NCBI GenBank assembly: GCA_043820265.1
Contig: JBDREA010000127.1
Span: 1 to 16,304, forward strand
Direction: 5' to 3'
Source: JBDREA01 sp043820265
GTDB lineage: Archaea > Altiarchaeota > Altiarchaeia > IMC4 > JBDREA01
DNA: 16,304 nucleotides
Shown here piece after piece: positions 7,246-14,036 of this stretch (positions within the stretch are counted from its first letter, which is position 1; each line of letters begins with the position of its first letter). The notes under the pieces were generated by a model. It did not search any database. It had not been told where the DNA came from and saw only the letters and a program-made list of their open reading frames with translations. A program made the translations under genes and the position numbers.

Positions 7246-7846
7246 AATCGGCGTCCTAGCGATTCAGGGAAACGTCGACGCACACACTGAAGCCATGAGA
7301 GAGGCTTTGAAGAAGAAAAAAGGAGTGATAGGCGAAGTAGTCGAGGTAAAGAAAAAAGAACACTTTCATTCCCTAGATGCCCTTCTAATCCCTGGAGGCG
7401 AATCGACTACAATAGGCAAGCTTCTTGACCACTATAAAATTGACAAAGAAATAAAGGATTACGCATCAACAGGAAAACCTATCCTCGCAACATGTGCAGG
7501 GATGATACTTTTAGCCAAGGAAGGCGGTACCCAAGTCGAAAAAACAAAACAGCCACTTCTTGGGATATTAGATATCAGAGTCAATCGAAACGCCTTCGGA
7601 AGGCAAAGAGAAAGCTTTGAGGCAGCCTTGAAGATCAAAGGGATAGCAGACGACTACCCAGCAGTGTTCATCCGGGCGCCGACAGTCGAGAAAATTTGGG
7701 GAAAAACGAAAGCAATCGCAGAACACAAAGGAAAAATCGTAGGGATAAAACAAGAAAATATCATTGCACTATCATTTCACCCAGAACTCACAATTGACAC
7801 AAGAGTGCATGAATACATCTTGAGTCTACAAGAGAAAAAGAGATAA
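7226..7846 (+). CDS. pdxT: Pyridoxal 5'-phosphate synthase glutaminase subunit
   Basis: It hydrolyses glutamine and passes ammonia to PdxS, which makes PLP. This is a complete 206-residue class-I amidotransferase of the SNO/PdxT family: VLAIQGNVDAH near the start, LLIPGGESTTIG around 53-64, nucleophile Cys90 in ATCAGM, and the His185/Glu187 pair in SFHPEL. The SD GGGAGGA (7214-7220) lies five bases before ATG 7226, inside the end of the ATPase gene, so the two are co-transcribed. The TAA shares its last A with the ATG of the radical SAM gene (TAATG). No pdxS lies in the window. The last 28 codons or so have a diverged second copy at 9315-9416, so the 3' end of this gene may have been exchanged. 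Confidence 0.93.
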   Translation: MSSKALRIGVLAIQGNVDAHTEAMREALKKKKGVIGEVVEVKKKEHFHSLDALLIPGGESTTIGKLLDHYKIDKEIKDYASTGKPILATCAGMILLAKEGGTQVEKTKQPLLGILDIRVNRNAFGRQRESFEAALKIKGIADDYPAVFIRAPTVEKIWGKTKAIAEHKGKIVGIKQENIIALSFHPELTIDTRVHEYILSLQEKKR

Positions 7847-8922
7847 TGTTCAACCTAAAATATGAATTTTTCAGGTTAAGAGATAAGTTATATTCTACAT
7901 ATTTTTTTTCTTCAATAGAGGAACTGGGGAAGGTTCCTCCGCCTGCTTATGTGCTCTGGGATGCTACGAGAAGATGCAATCTAAATTGCCTACATTGCGG
8001 TGCAACTAAAGAGTCTTATGAGAAAGAATTGACAACTCAAGAAATTAAATCTGTAATAGATGATCTCTCAGATATGGGTGTAACTTTTTTCTCGGTTACT
8101 GGAGGAGAACCATTTGTACGAGATGATCTACTCGAAGTATTGTCCTATGCATCGAGTAAGGGATTAAAAACAATTATTGCATCAAATGGTTTCTTGATTG
8201 ATGAAGAGAAATCGAGAGAAATAAAGGGGGCAAATATATCATCTGTGATGGTAAGTTTAGATGGAATTGAACAGACTCACAACAGGATACGAGATCATTC
8301 CAATAGCTATGCTAAGGCATTAGATGCCATCCGATTCATGATTAGAGATGGAATTCCTTTAATTTCAGTTGGAACCACTGTATCGCCTGAAAACATCAAT
8401 GAATTAGATGAACTAAAAGATATCATATCCAGCTTAGGAGTAAAGCGATGGCGGCTTTCTGTTGTCATGCCAATTGGAAGAGCAGAATCGGGGAAGCTAT
8501 CTTTAAAACAAAAAGAGTTAAAGCAGTTTTTCGATTGGATCATCAAAAACAAGAAAGGAGATATTGATTTGAAGATTGGAGAAAACCTCACTTATCTTGG
8601 AGCTTATGAAAAAAGAATACGTGATAATCCTCTTCTATGTCCTGTAGGATTCACAGCCTGTTGCATAGGAACAGACGGCCATGTCAGAGGATGCCCTGAA
8701 CAACCAGATGACCATAAATTTCGGGAAGGTAGTCTTCTGGAGAAATCATTCCCAGATATTTGGGGAGATGGGTTTAGGAGATATCGGGAGAGAGTTGTTA
8801 TCGAAGAAGACTTAAGATGCCGGGATTGTAAAGATAAAGCTTCATGCCGTGGAGGATGTTACGTAATGAGAGAAGGAGATATCCATTGTATACATGATCT
8901 GCTATCCACAAACATTATTTAA
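7846..8922 (+). CDS. Radical SAM/SPASM-domain protein
   Basis: A 358-residue iron-sulphur enzyme that would cleave S-adenosylmethionine to start a radical reaction. The [4Fe-4S] triad is CNLNCLHC (Cys44, Cys48, Cys51), followed by the SAM-contact motif TGGEPF and a typical partial barrel (SVMVSLDGIEQTHNRIR). The C-terminal part has a full SPASM pattern for auxiliary clusters: Cys265, Cys272/273, Cys283, then C325-x2-C328-x5-C334-x3-C338 and Cys348. SPASM enzymes often modify peptides or proteins, but the substrate here is unknown and no RiPP precursor is evident. Related heme- or cofactor-modifying enzymes are possible. Translation is probably coupled to pdxT through TAATG. The gene is clearly more AT-rich than the ATPase and pdxT, with many AAT, ATT and GAT codons, which suggests later arrival. 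Confidence 0.9.
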   Translation: MFNLKYEFFRLRDKLYSTYFFSSIEELGKVPPPAYVLWDATRRCNLNCLHCGATKESYEKELTTQEIKSVIDDLSDMGVTFFSVTGGEPFVRDDLLEVLSYASSKGLKTIIASNGFLIDEEKSREIKGANISSVMVSLDGIEQTHNRIRDHSNSYAKALDAIRFMIRDGIPLISVGTTVSPENINELDELKDIISSLGVKRWRLSVVMPIGRAESGKLSLKQKELKQFFDWIIKNKKGDIDLKIGENLTYLGAYEKRIRDNPLLCPVGFTACCIGTDGHVRGCPEQPDDHKFREGSLLEKSFPDIWGDGFRRYRERVVIEEDLRCRDCKDKASCRGGCYVMREGDIHCIHDLLSTNII

Positions 8923-8944
8923 TAAAGAAATTAAATTCCGTATC

Positions 8945-9286
8945 ATGGGTGCTTTAGAAAAGGGTTTGGCTTCAATTATGGATTTTGCGGCTCAAGACCT
9001 CCTAGATAATCGGGCCTTGCCATTAGTTCAACATGAAACGACAATGATCTATGGCGGTCTCGACGATACATTACTGATATTCACTCGACGGGTCATCCTT
9101 CCAATAATCGCTTTGTTTATCCTAAGTGGTTTATTATTACTCTACAAATATGCTAAGACAGGGAAAAAGAAATATCTGATATCTGGCATTTGTGGCCCGA
9201 TTATTATTATTCTGTTATGTTATATTCTGTTTTTTATTGTAGGTGCAGGAAACGTTCTCAAGGAAGCTTTTTTATCTTTATTCTGA
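8945..9286 (+). CDS. Small two-helix membrane protein, unknown
   Basis: 113 residues from ATG 8945. An N-terminal segment of about 47 residues (MGALEKGLASIMDFAAQDLL onward) is followed by two membrane helices, about 49-67 (VILPIIALFILSGLLLLYKY) and 76-100, joined by a short basic loop (AKTGKKK). The two-helix hairpin with a basic turn vaguely recalls VirB2/TrbC pilins, but there is no signal peptide and I do not claim homology. It starts 22 bases after the radical SAM stop and shares its AT-rich composition, so the two form one unit; it may be that enzyme's partner or substrate. An in-frame ATG at 8894 would add 17 residues overlapping the upstream gene. Neither start has a good SD, and I prefer 8945. 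Confidence 0.7.
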   Translation: MGALEKGLASIMDFAAQDLLDNRALPLVQHETTMIYGGLDDTLLIFTRRVILPIIALFILSGLLLLYKYAKTGKKKYLISGICGPIIIILLCYILFFIVGAGNVLKEAFLSLF

Positions 9287-9314
9287 AAGATTTCTTTGAT
9301 AATGTTAATGATAA

Positions 9315-9416
9315 ACGATAGTGGGCGTAAAACAAGAAAACATTCTCGCACTATCATTTCACCCCGAACTCACAAACGATACGAGAGTGCATGAATACTT
9401 TATATGTTTGATTTAG
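9315..9416 (+). pseudogene. pdxT: 3'-end remnant of a second pdxT copy
   Basis: In one frame this reads TIVGVKQENILALSFHPELT followed by NDTRVHEYFICLI and a stop at 9414-9416. It aligns without gaps to the end of the intact pdxT (KIVGIKQENIIALSFHPELT, then IDTRVHEYIL). Over the 80 bases compared (7739-7818 against 9321-9400) I count 13 mismatches, about 84% identity. Seven changed codons are synonymous and only four of about 26 residues differ, all at Ile. The catalytic SFHPE is retained, but nothing upstream matches and an in-frame stop lies at 9312-9314, so it cannot be functional. The excess of silent changes shows that it diverged while still part of a working gene. Confidence 0.85.
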
Positions 9417-9479
9417 CGATTTTTGATTTTGAATAATTTTCGAGCGCTTTTTTCCATGATATAACATTCCATTTTTTTG

Positions 9480-9640
9480 ATTATAGTTGACGGCATAAAA
9501 ATCTTTACACATAAGTTATGCCGTCAAATACGCTAAGTAGCCTTCGGCTACTTGCGCGCGAAAACAGCTATGCTGTTTTCAGCGTATTCGACGTCAAAAT
9601 TTTTTAGATATGTTAAATAAGTTTTGACGTCGACTATAAT
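9480..9640. repeat. 161-bp nested inverted-repeat element
   Basis: The ends are inverted repeats: 9480-9492 (attatagttgacg) against 9628-9640 with one mismatch. Inside are, in order: arms 9487-9497/9517-9527 (11 bp); outer arms 9527-9534/9581-9588 enclosing two hairpins, 9535-9542/9546-9553 (loop TTC) and 9560-9568/9572-9580 (loop TAT); and arms 9588-9599/9622-9633 (12 bp). Folded, it gives a three-way junction flanked by two stems. No ORF or obvious target-site duplication is visible. It resembles a MITE-like or REP-like element, or a structured bidirectional terminator. All pairings were checked base by base. Confidence 0.75.
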
Positions 9641-9646
9641 CTATGT

Positions 9647-11677
9647 TTACCCTATGATTCTTTCCCATCTGATGAAGATATAGGAGGAGAGGAAAATTAT
9701 CGCTATGTATATCACATCATCAGAGGTAAACCTGTATCCCGGTGGACGAATCTTGTTTAAGTCTGGGATGAAAGCTGCGCCCGACTCGCAGGTCTGGTTG
9801 AAAGGCAGTAAATTGTAGTTGCTCATGACCAAGCTCACCGCTAAGGCTTCGAACTCGCTTTCGGCACAAATGCTTTCGTATGTGTTTGAGTAATATCCAA
9901 GGATAGCAATATCCATTAACGCACAGTCTCGTAGATCCTGGAAGTAAAGCGTTGTGTGGTGGCGGCCGTTATAATCCAGATACTCAAAGTTGGGAAGATA
10001 TACCATGCATTGGTTAGATTTGGCATTCATTAATATGTGGTCAATCGTCGTCCATACAGGTGGAGATTCTATCACTAGTGTGATCTCATTAGAGTCAAGT
10101 GCTTCAACGATAGATTTGATACGTTCCCTGTTATAAAAATAATTTGGAGGAAACGATGTGTTAGCAAAATAATTGCTATCATTTTTTTCTAAATCAATGA
10201 TACCCTTGTCAATAAGGGGATTTGCAACATTCAGAAGGTATTTCTTTTCCCCTTCTACCTGATAATCTATCATATTGTCAACGACAACGAATTTATCTTG
10301 CGAAAATGGAAGATTGAAATTTTGGATTAATCTTTTAACATATAATTCATCCCCCTCGACGAGAATCTTCCCTTCTTGAGGTGGTATGAAATGCATTCCA
10401 TATTCGGCCTTGATGATCCTTTGATCGCTAGGGATTTGATCTGGATTTTCAAACACGGTTGCCGGCATGTTGCTGAAATACAATGTGAGAAACAAAATTA
10501 GGGACAATATGAGCGCATGAGTAAACGTCTGGTTTTTTGATCTTTCAAAAAAACATTGTAGCTGTATAATGGAAAGGGGGAGGATTGGATAAAAAAATCG
10601 CCAATTCTTAAAGATATTGCTAATTTCGTGTAACGGGGGATAGATGATTAGATATGCGATTATGGTGGAGAAGCAAAACCATGAATAGCTCAATCTATAT
10701 CTGGCGACTCCGTAGGCACTTATCACTAGGAAGAGGAGGAGTGTAGTTATAGAGATTGATCTTTCGAAAAAGAACGACATCATCCAATGGTATAATCCAT
10801 CTGTAAAAGGTATCTTGTCCGAGATCTGCGACTGCGAGATGATGTAATAAGGGTAGTTGGGAAAGATTGACACAATAAAAGAAGATAGAATAAGGAAGGG
10901 AAGTGTAATCCATAGCAACCGTTGGAGGAACAATTGAATAAAGTGAAGGTTTATCCCCCTTGAGAATGAAATATCGCTGGTTCGTGATCGATAAGTTATT
11001 ATATCTTGACTTGCGAAGTAAACGATGAATAACGCAATAGTGGGGAGTACAACGAGGCTTGTATGTATAGCCAACGCGAAAAAACAGGCCCCCATTACCC
11101 TACTGATCCAGCCGTTTTTCACAACCAACAGGTATATCCCTATGAAGGAGAGGTATGTAGCAAGAAACGAGAAATATGAATTTTCCCCCCTTAAATAAAA
11201 AACGGTGTGAACGATTAATGATGCCCACATGACTGCCAGCAACGCTAAGTTACATCTTCCACATTCCTTTTTAACTAATTGATAGATTATGAAGCCCAGG
11301 TGAAATGAAAAAATTAGTGTCAGAATCCAGTTGGTATTATATATGAAAAACTCCCATCCCACCAGGTCTACCAATAAGGCCCCATAAGCGTATCCGACTA
11401 TCCCTTGCCAACAAAAAGGTTGCCCCCCATAGATAGTACCCTCTCGCATGAACTCTATACAGTTTTTTTCATGTGTTCTATAAGCGATGTAATTGTTTGA
11501 TGAAGTGTAGGATGCCCAGAAAACAAACAATATGAAGGTTCCTACGAGAAAATATTTTATCAATCTCAGAGAGCCTGGACAATCCAATCTTTCCTCAATA
11601 TTTGTTCTCCTAAATAGATATGAGGCTAGGAGAATGCAATAAAAAAAGACGGTAAAATAGATGAACGGAGAAACCAT
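9647..11677 (-). CDS. Large polytopic membrane protein, possible GT-C glycosyltransferase
   Basis: 676 residues. The first about 410 form some ten membrane helices with small loops, beginning MVSPFIYFTVFFYCILLASY. Next comes a soluble, presumably outward-facing domain of about 240 residues (IPPQEGKILVEGDELYVKRL onward, with five Cys in its second half), then a last helix (VIYIAIIFLSSYIFIRW) and a short basic end. Helix bundle plus soluble C-terminal domain is the layout of GT-C enzymes (GT39/GT83, oligosaccharyltransferase-like), and the first large loop (CIEFMREGTIYGGQPFCWQ) lies where they carry the catalytic acid. I see no clear DE/DD motif, so Wzy-like or non-enzymatic roles remain open. 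On the minus strand a TTTTTAAAAAA stretch about 25-30 bases before the ATG suggests a leaderless start. It is more AT-rich than the housekeeping genes and has no close operon partner. Confidence 0.75.
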   Translation of the reverse strand: MVSPFIYFTVFFYCILLASYLFRRTNIEERLDCPGSLRLIKYFLVGTFILFVFWASYTSSNNYIAYRTHEKNCIEFMREGTIYGGQPFCWQGIVGYAYGALLVDLVGWEFFIYNTNWILTLIFSFHLGFIIYQLVKKECGRCNLALLAVMWASLIVHTVFYLRGENSYFSFLATYLSFIGIYLLVVKNGWISRVMGACFFALAIHTSLVVLPTIALFIVYFASQDIITYRSRTSDISFSRGINLHFIQLFLQRLLWITLPFLILSSFIVSIFPNYPYYIISQSQISDKIPFTDGLYHWMMSFFFERSISITTLLLFLVISAYGVARYRLSYSWFCFSTIIAYLIIYPPLHEISNIFKNWRFFYPILPLSIIQLQCFFERSKNQTFTHALILSLILFLTLYFSNMPATVFENPDQIPSDQRIIKAEYGMHFIPPQEGKILVEGDELYVKRLIQNFNLPFSQDKFVVVDNMIDYQVEGEKKYLLNVANPLIDKGIIDLEKNDSNYFANTSFPPNYFYNRERIKSIVEALDSNEITLVIESPPVWTTIDHILMNAKSNQCMVYLPNFEYLDYNGRHHTTLYFQDLRDCALMDIAILGYYSNTYESICAESEFEALAVSLVMSNYNLLPFNQTCESGAAFIPDLNKIRPPGYRFTSDDVIYIAIIFLSSYIFIRWERIIG

Positions 11678-12006
11678 TTGAAAGATATTGGTTTTTTAAA
11701 AATAAATAACATCGGACCCATCTCCGAGGTGTAAACAACCGCCGGTCAACGCTAGGAGACCCATTCGGGTTTCCTGCGCCCTAAGGTTGCCTTCAAGGCA
11801 ACCTTGGGCCCAAAAACAGTTCTGCTGTTTTTAGGGCACAGGAACGCTACACGTTCCTCGCGTAGACACTTAAAAATCTAAGATTTTTTGTGTTTCAAAA
11901 TTCTTCCGGAATTTTGTAAACCGGTTGAAAACTTAGCGTTTTTATTTTTTCAACTTTCCTTTTATGCATAGCCATTGATGTTAATATTGAATTCCGAGGT
12001 GAGCTC
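11678..12006. other. Divergent 329-bp gap: two promoters and a hairpin array
   Basis: No protein gene. 11693-11712 holds the T/A-rich promoter of the minus-strand membrane protein. 11736-11940 is a dense hairpin array (separate entry). 11941-12006 holds the leader of the AAA gene, with TATA-like cttttatgcat near 11958-11968 and a strong SD, gaggtga, at 11996-12002. Confidence 0.7.
11736..11940. repeat. Multi-hairpin intergenic array of about 200 bp
   Basis: Six consecutive hairpins: 11754-11762/11767-11775; 11783-11791/11797-11805, extended by gccc 11778-11781 with gggc 11806-11809; 11812-11819/11825-11832, extended by gccc/gggc on the other side; 11840-11846/11852-11858; 11872-11878/11882-11888 (loop TAA); and 11896-11903/11909-11916. 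Longer-range arms exist too: 11748-11754 (aacgcta) with 11934-11940, and 11736-11741 (caaccg) with 11922-11927; these two cross, so they are alternatives or a pseudoknot. The gccc at 11808-11811 can join either neighbour. No ORF. It may be a structured RNA or a composite of short palindromic repeats. Pairings are seen; function is unknown. Confidence 0.7.
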
Positions 12007-12981
12007 TTGGATAAGAAACCGAGAACAACAGAAAAGATAAGGTTGCCCCGGCCTGAAAGGTCCGATATTGATTTCTCGGATGTCGCTGGATTAGAGGATT
12101 TAAAGGAGACCCTCAGAGAAGAGATAATCTATCCTATCAAGCACCCGGAGATCTCAAGCCTCTATCAGCAGACTATCGGATCCGGCGTGCTTCTTTACGG
12201 CCCTCCCGGGTGCGGGAAAACATATATCGTAAAAGCTTTGGCAGGAGAAATACGTTGGCCGTTCATCAATGCAACCTGCGGGAATCTAATCGCGAGGTAC
12301 TCTGGTCAAACAGAAAACAACATACACCTGCTGTTTGAAAAATGTCGAGAATTTGCAAAACTCAGAAGTCACGGCGTGATACTCTTTTTGGACGAAATCG
12401 ATGCATTAGGTTTCAGGCGGGATGAAATGTCGTCAGGTGAGGCAGGATACTTGATGGTCGTCGACACCATCCTATCTGAGCTTGACGGCATATCCGCAAA
12501 CGAAAAAGTCTTTGTCATAGGTGCGACAAATGCCCCCTGGCGGGTTGATCCGGCAATTAAAAGACCTGGACGATTTGATAACTGCATTTTCGTTGCGCCC
12601 CCTGACGCGAAGACTAGAAAGGAATTATTCAGGTTATACACGAGGAATCTTCCCCTCTCAAGTGACGTTGACCTTGAGGGATTTGCTGAAAAAACAATGA
12701 ATTATTCGGGTGCTGACATAAAGGAGGTATGCAATGCTTCAGCAGAGATACCTTGGAAGCTGGCAATTAAGACAAAAAAGGCGAGAAGAATCCGTATGGA
12801 GGACTTTAATATTGCATTGGAAAAAACTCCTTCTTCGCTTCTGGAGTGGTATGTTATGGTCAGGGAAAAAGGGGTTGATAAGAGTTATGAAAACATTTTC
12901 CCCAATCTATCCATATCTGTAGATGAATTTTTTAATAGGAGTAAATTAAAAGGGCAATCCGGGATGAAAGGATATGCGTAG
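12007..12981 (+). CDS. Single-domain AAA ATPase (Cdc48/Vps4-like)
   Basis: 324 residues; an ATP-driven ring protein that would unfold or remodel proteins in the cytosol. After a short basic start comes the AAA linker (DIDFSDVAGLEDLKETLREE), Walker A GPPGCGKT (65-72, Lys71), pore loop ARYSGQ (Tyr98), Walker B LFLDEID (Asp129, Glu130), sensor 1 IGATN, arginine-finger region RPGRFD (Arg186, Arg189) and the lid motif YSGADIKEV. All catalytic residues are present. It has one AAA domain and lacks the N-domain of Cdc48, the coiled coil of PAN and any clear MIT domain of Vps4, so the substrate is open. The last 50 residues have no family signal. The start is TTG at 12007, chosen because the SD gaggtga lies four bases upstream and no ATG fits. 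Confidence 0.88.
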   Translation: MDKKPRTTEKIRLPRPERSDIDFSDVAGLEDLKETLREEIIYPIKHPEISSLYQQTIGSGVLLYGPPGCGKTYIVKALAGEIRWPFINATCGNLIARYSGQTENNIHLLFEKCREFAKLRSHGVILFLDEIDALGFRRDEMSSGEAGYLMVVDTILSELDGISANEKVFVIGATNAPWRVDPAIKRPGRFDNCIFVAPPDAKTRKELFRLYTRNLPLSSDVDLEGFAEKTMNYSGADIKEVCNASAEIPWKLAIKTKKARRIRMEDFNIALEKTPSSLLEWYVMVREKGVDKSYENIFPNLSISVDEFFNRSKLKGQSGMKGYA

Positions 12982-12989
12982 TTTTTTTT
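12982..12989 (+). terminator. T8 tract just after the AAA gene
   Basis: Eight T residues follow the TAG stop directly, the usual signal for archaeal intrinsic termination. The next gene, on the other strand, ends only 18 bases away, so termination here would limit read-through into its antisense. Confidence 0.55.
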
Positions 12990-12999
12990 AGAAAGAGTA

Positions 13000-13611
13000 T
13001 CACTTTAAACCAATCCATATCTTTGCTGCCCTGTGGAGGGCTGTTATGTTTCCTGCGAGGGCGAACCAGAGCATCATGTACTCAAGAACACTGAATCCGT
13101 AGATCTCGGCATAACCCGCAGAGATAGCCAAGTATTGGAGGACGATCGCCGCCATAAGTATTACCTGACGGTCGACGCGTGCCAGAAGTCCGCTGTAGAC
13201 CCGTCCGATTCCAAGTGCTTGGGCCTGTGTCCCCATGTAGCTTGTCATCAGCACACCTGTGACTGCGAAGAATCCAATCCACTCAGTGCAGTATTCACTA
13301 AATGATATCCCTATTAGAACGAAGAGGTCAGCATACCTATCTCCTACGTGGTCGAGAAAATCTCCCCGTTTTGTTTCTTTGCCATGGATTTTTGCCACCT
13401 TTCCGTCCAGGGCATCAAGATAAGAATTGGAGAAAATGAGCACAAATGCAAACAAGAGAAGGATTTGCTGGCTAAGATAAAGGGATAAGCCTCCGAGAAA
13501 TGCGAATACCAGAGACACCAATGTTATCATGTTGGGATCCGTTGTCGGCAATCTTTTTGCAACAGGCGCTAGAAAACAATCCACTGTATGCCGGTATTTA
13601 TCGAGAACCAT
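13000..13611 (-). CDS. CDP-alcohol phosphotransferase, archaetidylinositol-phosphate synthase-like
   Basis: 203 residues with about six membrane helices. It would join a CDP-activated lipid to a polar head group in the cytoplasmic membrane. The family motif D-x2-D-G-x2-A-R-x8-G-x3-D-x3-D is present at 66-91: Asp66, Asp69, Gly70, Ala73, Gly83, Asp87 and Asp91. The usual Arg is Lys74. The following DRYAD and the N-terminal pattern (RHTVDCFLAPVAKRL, DPNMITLVSL) resemble archaeal archaetidylinositol-phosphate synthases (PgsA-like), which attach inositol phosphate to CDP-archaeol; I hold that assignment as probable. The Lys for Arg is conservative. It is convergent with the AAA gene. A TATA-like tttaaaaatg lies about 30 bases before the ATG and no SD is visible. 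Confidence 0.85.
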   Translation of the reverse strand: MVLDKYRHTVDCFLAPVAKRLPTTDPNMITLVSLVFAFLGGLSLYLSQQILLLFAFVLIFSNSYLDALDGKVAKIHGKETKRGDFLDHVGDRYADLFVLIGISFSEYCTEWIGFFAVTGVLMTSYMGTQAQALGIGRVYSGLLARVDRQVILMAAIVLQYLAISAGYAEIYGFSVLEYMMLWFALAGNITALHRAAKIWIGLK

Positions 13612-13635
13612 AGTATAACCAATTTAGACCTATTT

Positions 13636-13646
13636 CATTTTTAAAC
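13636..13646 (-). promoter_or_regulatory. TATA-like box of the phosphotransferase gene
   Basis: On the minus strand the stretch gtttaaaaat (13646-13637) lies about 30 bases before the ATG at 13611 with no SD between them, fitting a leaderless or nearly leaderless transcript. Confidence 0.4.
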
Positions 13647-13719
13647 GGATAGGGACCATTATTGGTTAGTGAGGTTTATTTAACTAAAAAATCAGACAAT
13701 TTCAGTAAAATTGGTGTCG

Positions 13720-13832
13720 GATAATTTTATAATCATGTTTTTGGATTTAAGGAGGTTCTAATATCAAATATTATTTTCTGCGAATTTCTCGTAGTAATAT
13801 TAGTGTATAAATAAAATGGAGGTGAGGTCGAA
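13720..13832 (+). promoter_or_regulatory. csp promoter and structured 5' leader
   Basis: A TATA-like box (aattttataatc, 13722-13733) would start transcription near 13757, giving a leader of about 75 bases, unlike the leaderless genes nearby. The leader can fold two exclusive ways: ctaatat 13758-13764 with atattag 13797-13803, or aatatta 13767-13773 with taatatt 13795-13801. Both sit on the inner stem ctgcga 13778-13783 / tcgtag 13789-13794. A near-perfect SD, ggaggtga (13818-13825), lies seven bases before the ATG. Leader structure with alternatives fits temperature-controlled expression; this is inference. Confidence 0.5.
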
Positions 13833-14027
13833 ATGGTAGAAGGCACAGTAAAGTTTTTTAATACATCAAAGAGCTTTGGATTCATCAACGGAGATGACGG
13901 CACGGACTACTTTGTCCACGTAAGCGGTATTGCTGATGGGAAGTCTATCAACGAAGGAGATAGAGTTTCATTTGACATTGTTGAAGGCGATCGCGGACCA
14001 AAAGCTGAAAACGTAAAGAAGTTATAG
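13833..14027 (+). CDS. Cold-shock domain protein (CspA family)
   Basis: 64 residues, the normal length of a single cold-shock domain; a five-stranded OB-fold that binds single-stranded RNA or DNA and melts RNA structure in the cytoplasm. RNP1 is KSFGFI (13-18) and RNP2 is YFVHVS (26-31). KFFN at 7-10 stands where KWFN is usual, so the first aromatic is Phe. The end GPKAENVKKL is typical. The start is fixed by the strong SD. It stands alone between its own promoter and a T-rich tail. Such proteins are common in bacteria but patchy in archaea, so transfer is possible, though codon use does not stand out. Its SD is perfectly complementary to nine bases of its 3' region (14037-14045). Confidence 0.93.
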   Translation: MVEGTVKFFNTSKSFGFINGDDGTDYFVHVSGIADGKSINEGDRVSFDIVEGDRGPKAENVKKL

Positions 14028-14036
14028 AAAACAGGT

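Larger units (their letters stand above)
9287..9646. other. Convergent 360-bp gap: pdxT remnant and repeat element
   Basis: Between the convergent ends at 9286 and 9647 there is no complete gene. The gap holds a fragment of pdxT (9315-9416), an AT-rich spacer with a T-run at 9447-9453 (possible terminator for the plus-strand genes), and a nested inverted-repeat element at 9480-9640 that would serve as a bidirectional end. Confidence 0.8.

Noticed and set aside
8894..8944. Earlier ATG for the small membrane protein
   Set aside because: It overlaps the radical SAM gene by 29 bases without an SD and adds a segment with no helix or motif. Not excluded, but less likely.
9315..9416. A separate small gene with pdxT-like sequence
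   Set aside because: There is no start codon with SD in the matching frame, a stop sits just upstream, and the catalytic Cys region is absent.
9480..9640. CRISPR array or insertion sequence
   Set aside because: The repeats are inverted rather than direct and evenly spaced, and no transposase frame is present; no target duplication was found.
13735..13761. Eight-codon ORF (MFLDLRRF) before csp with an internal GGAGG
   Set aside because: Its ATG is right beside the likely TATA box, so it would be upstream of the transcription start.
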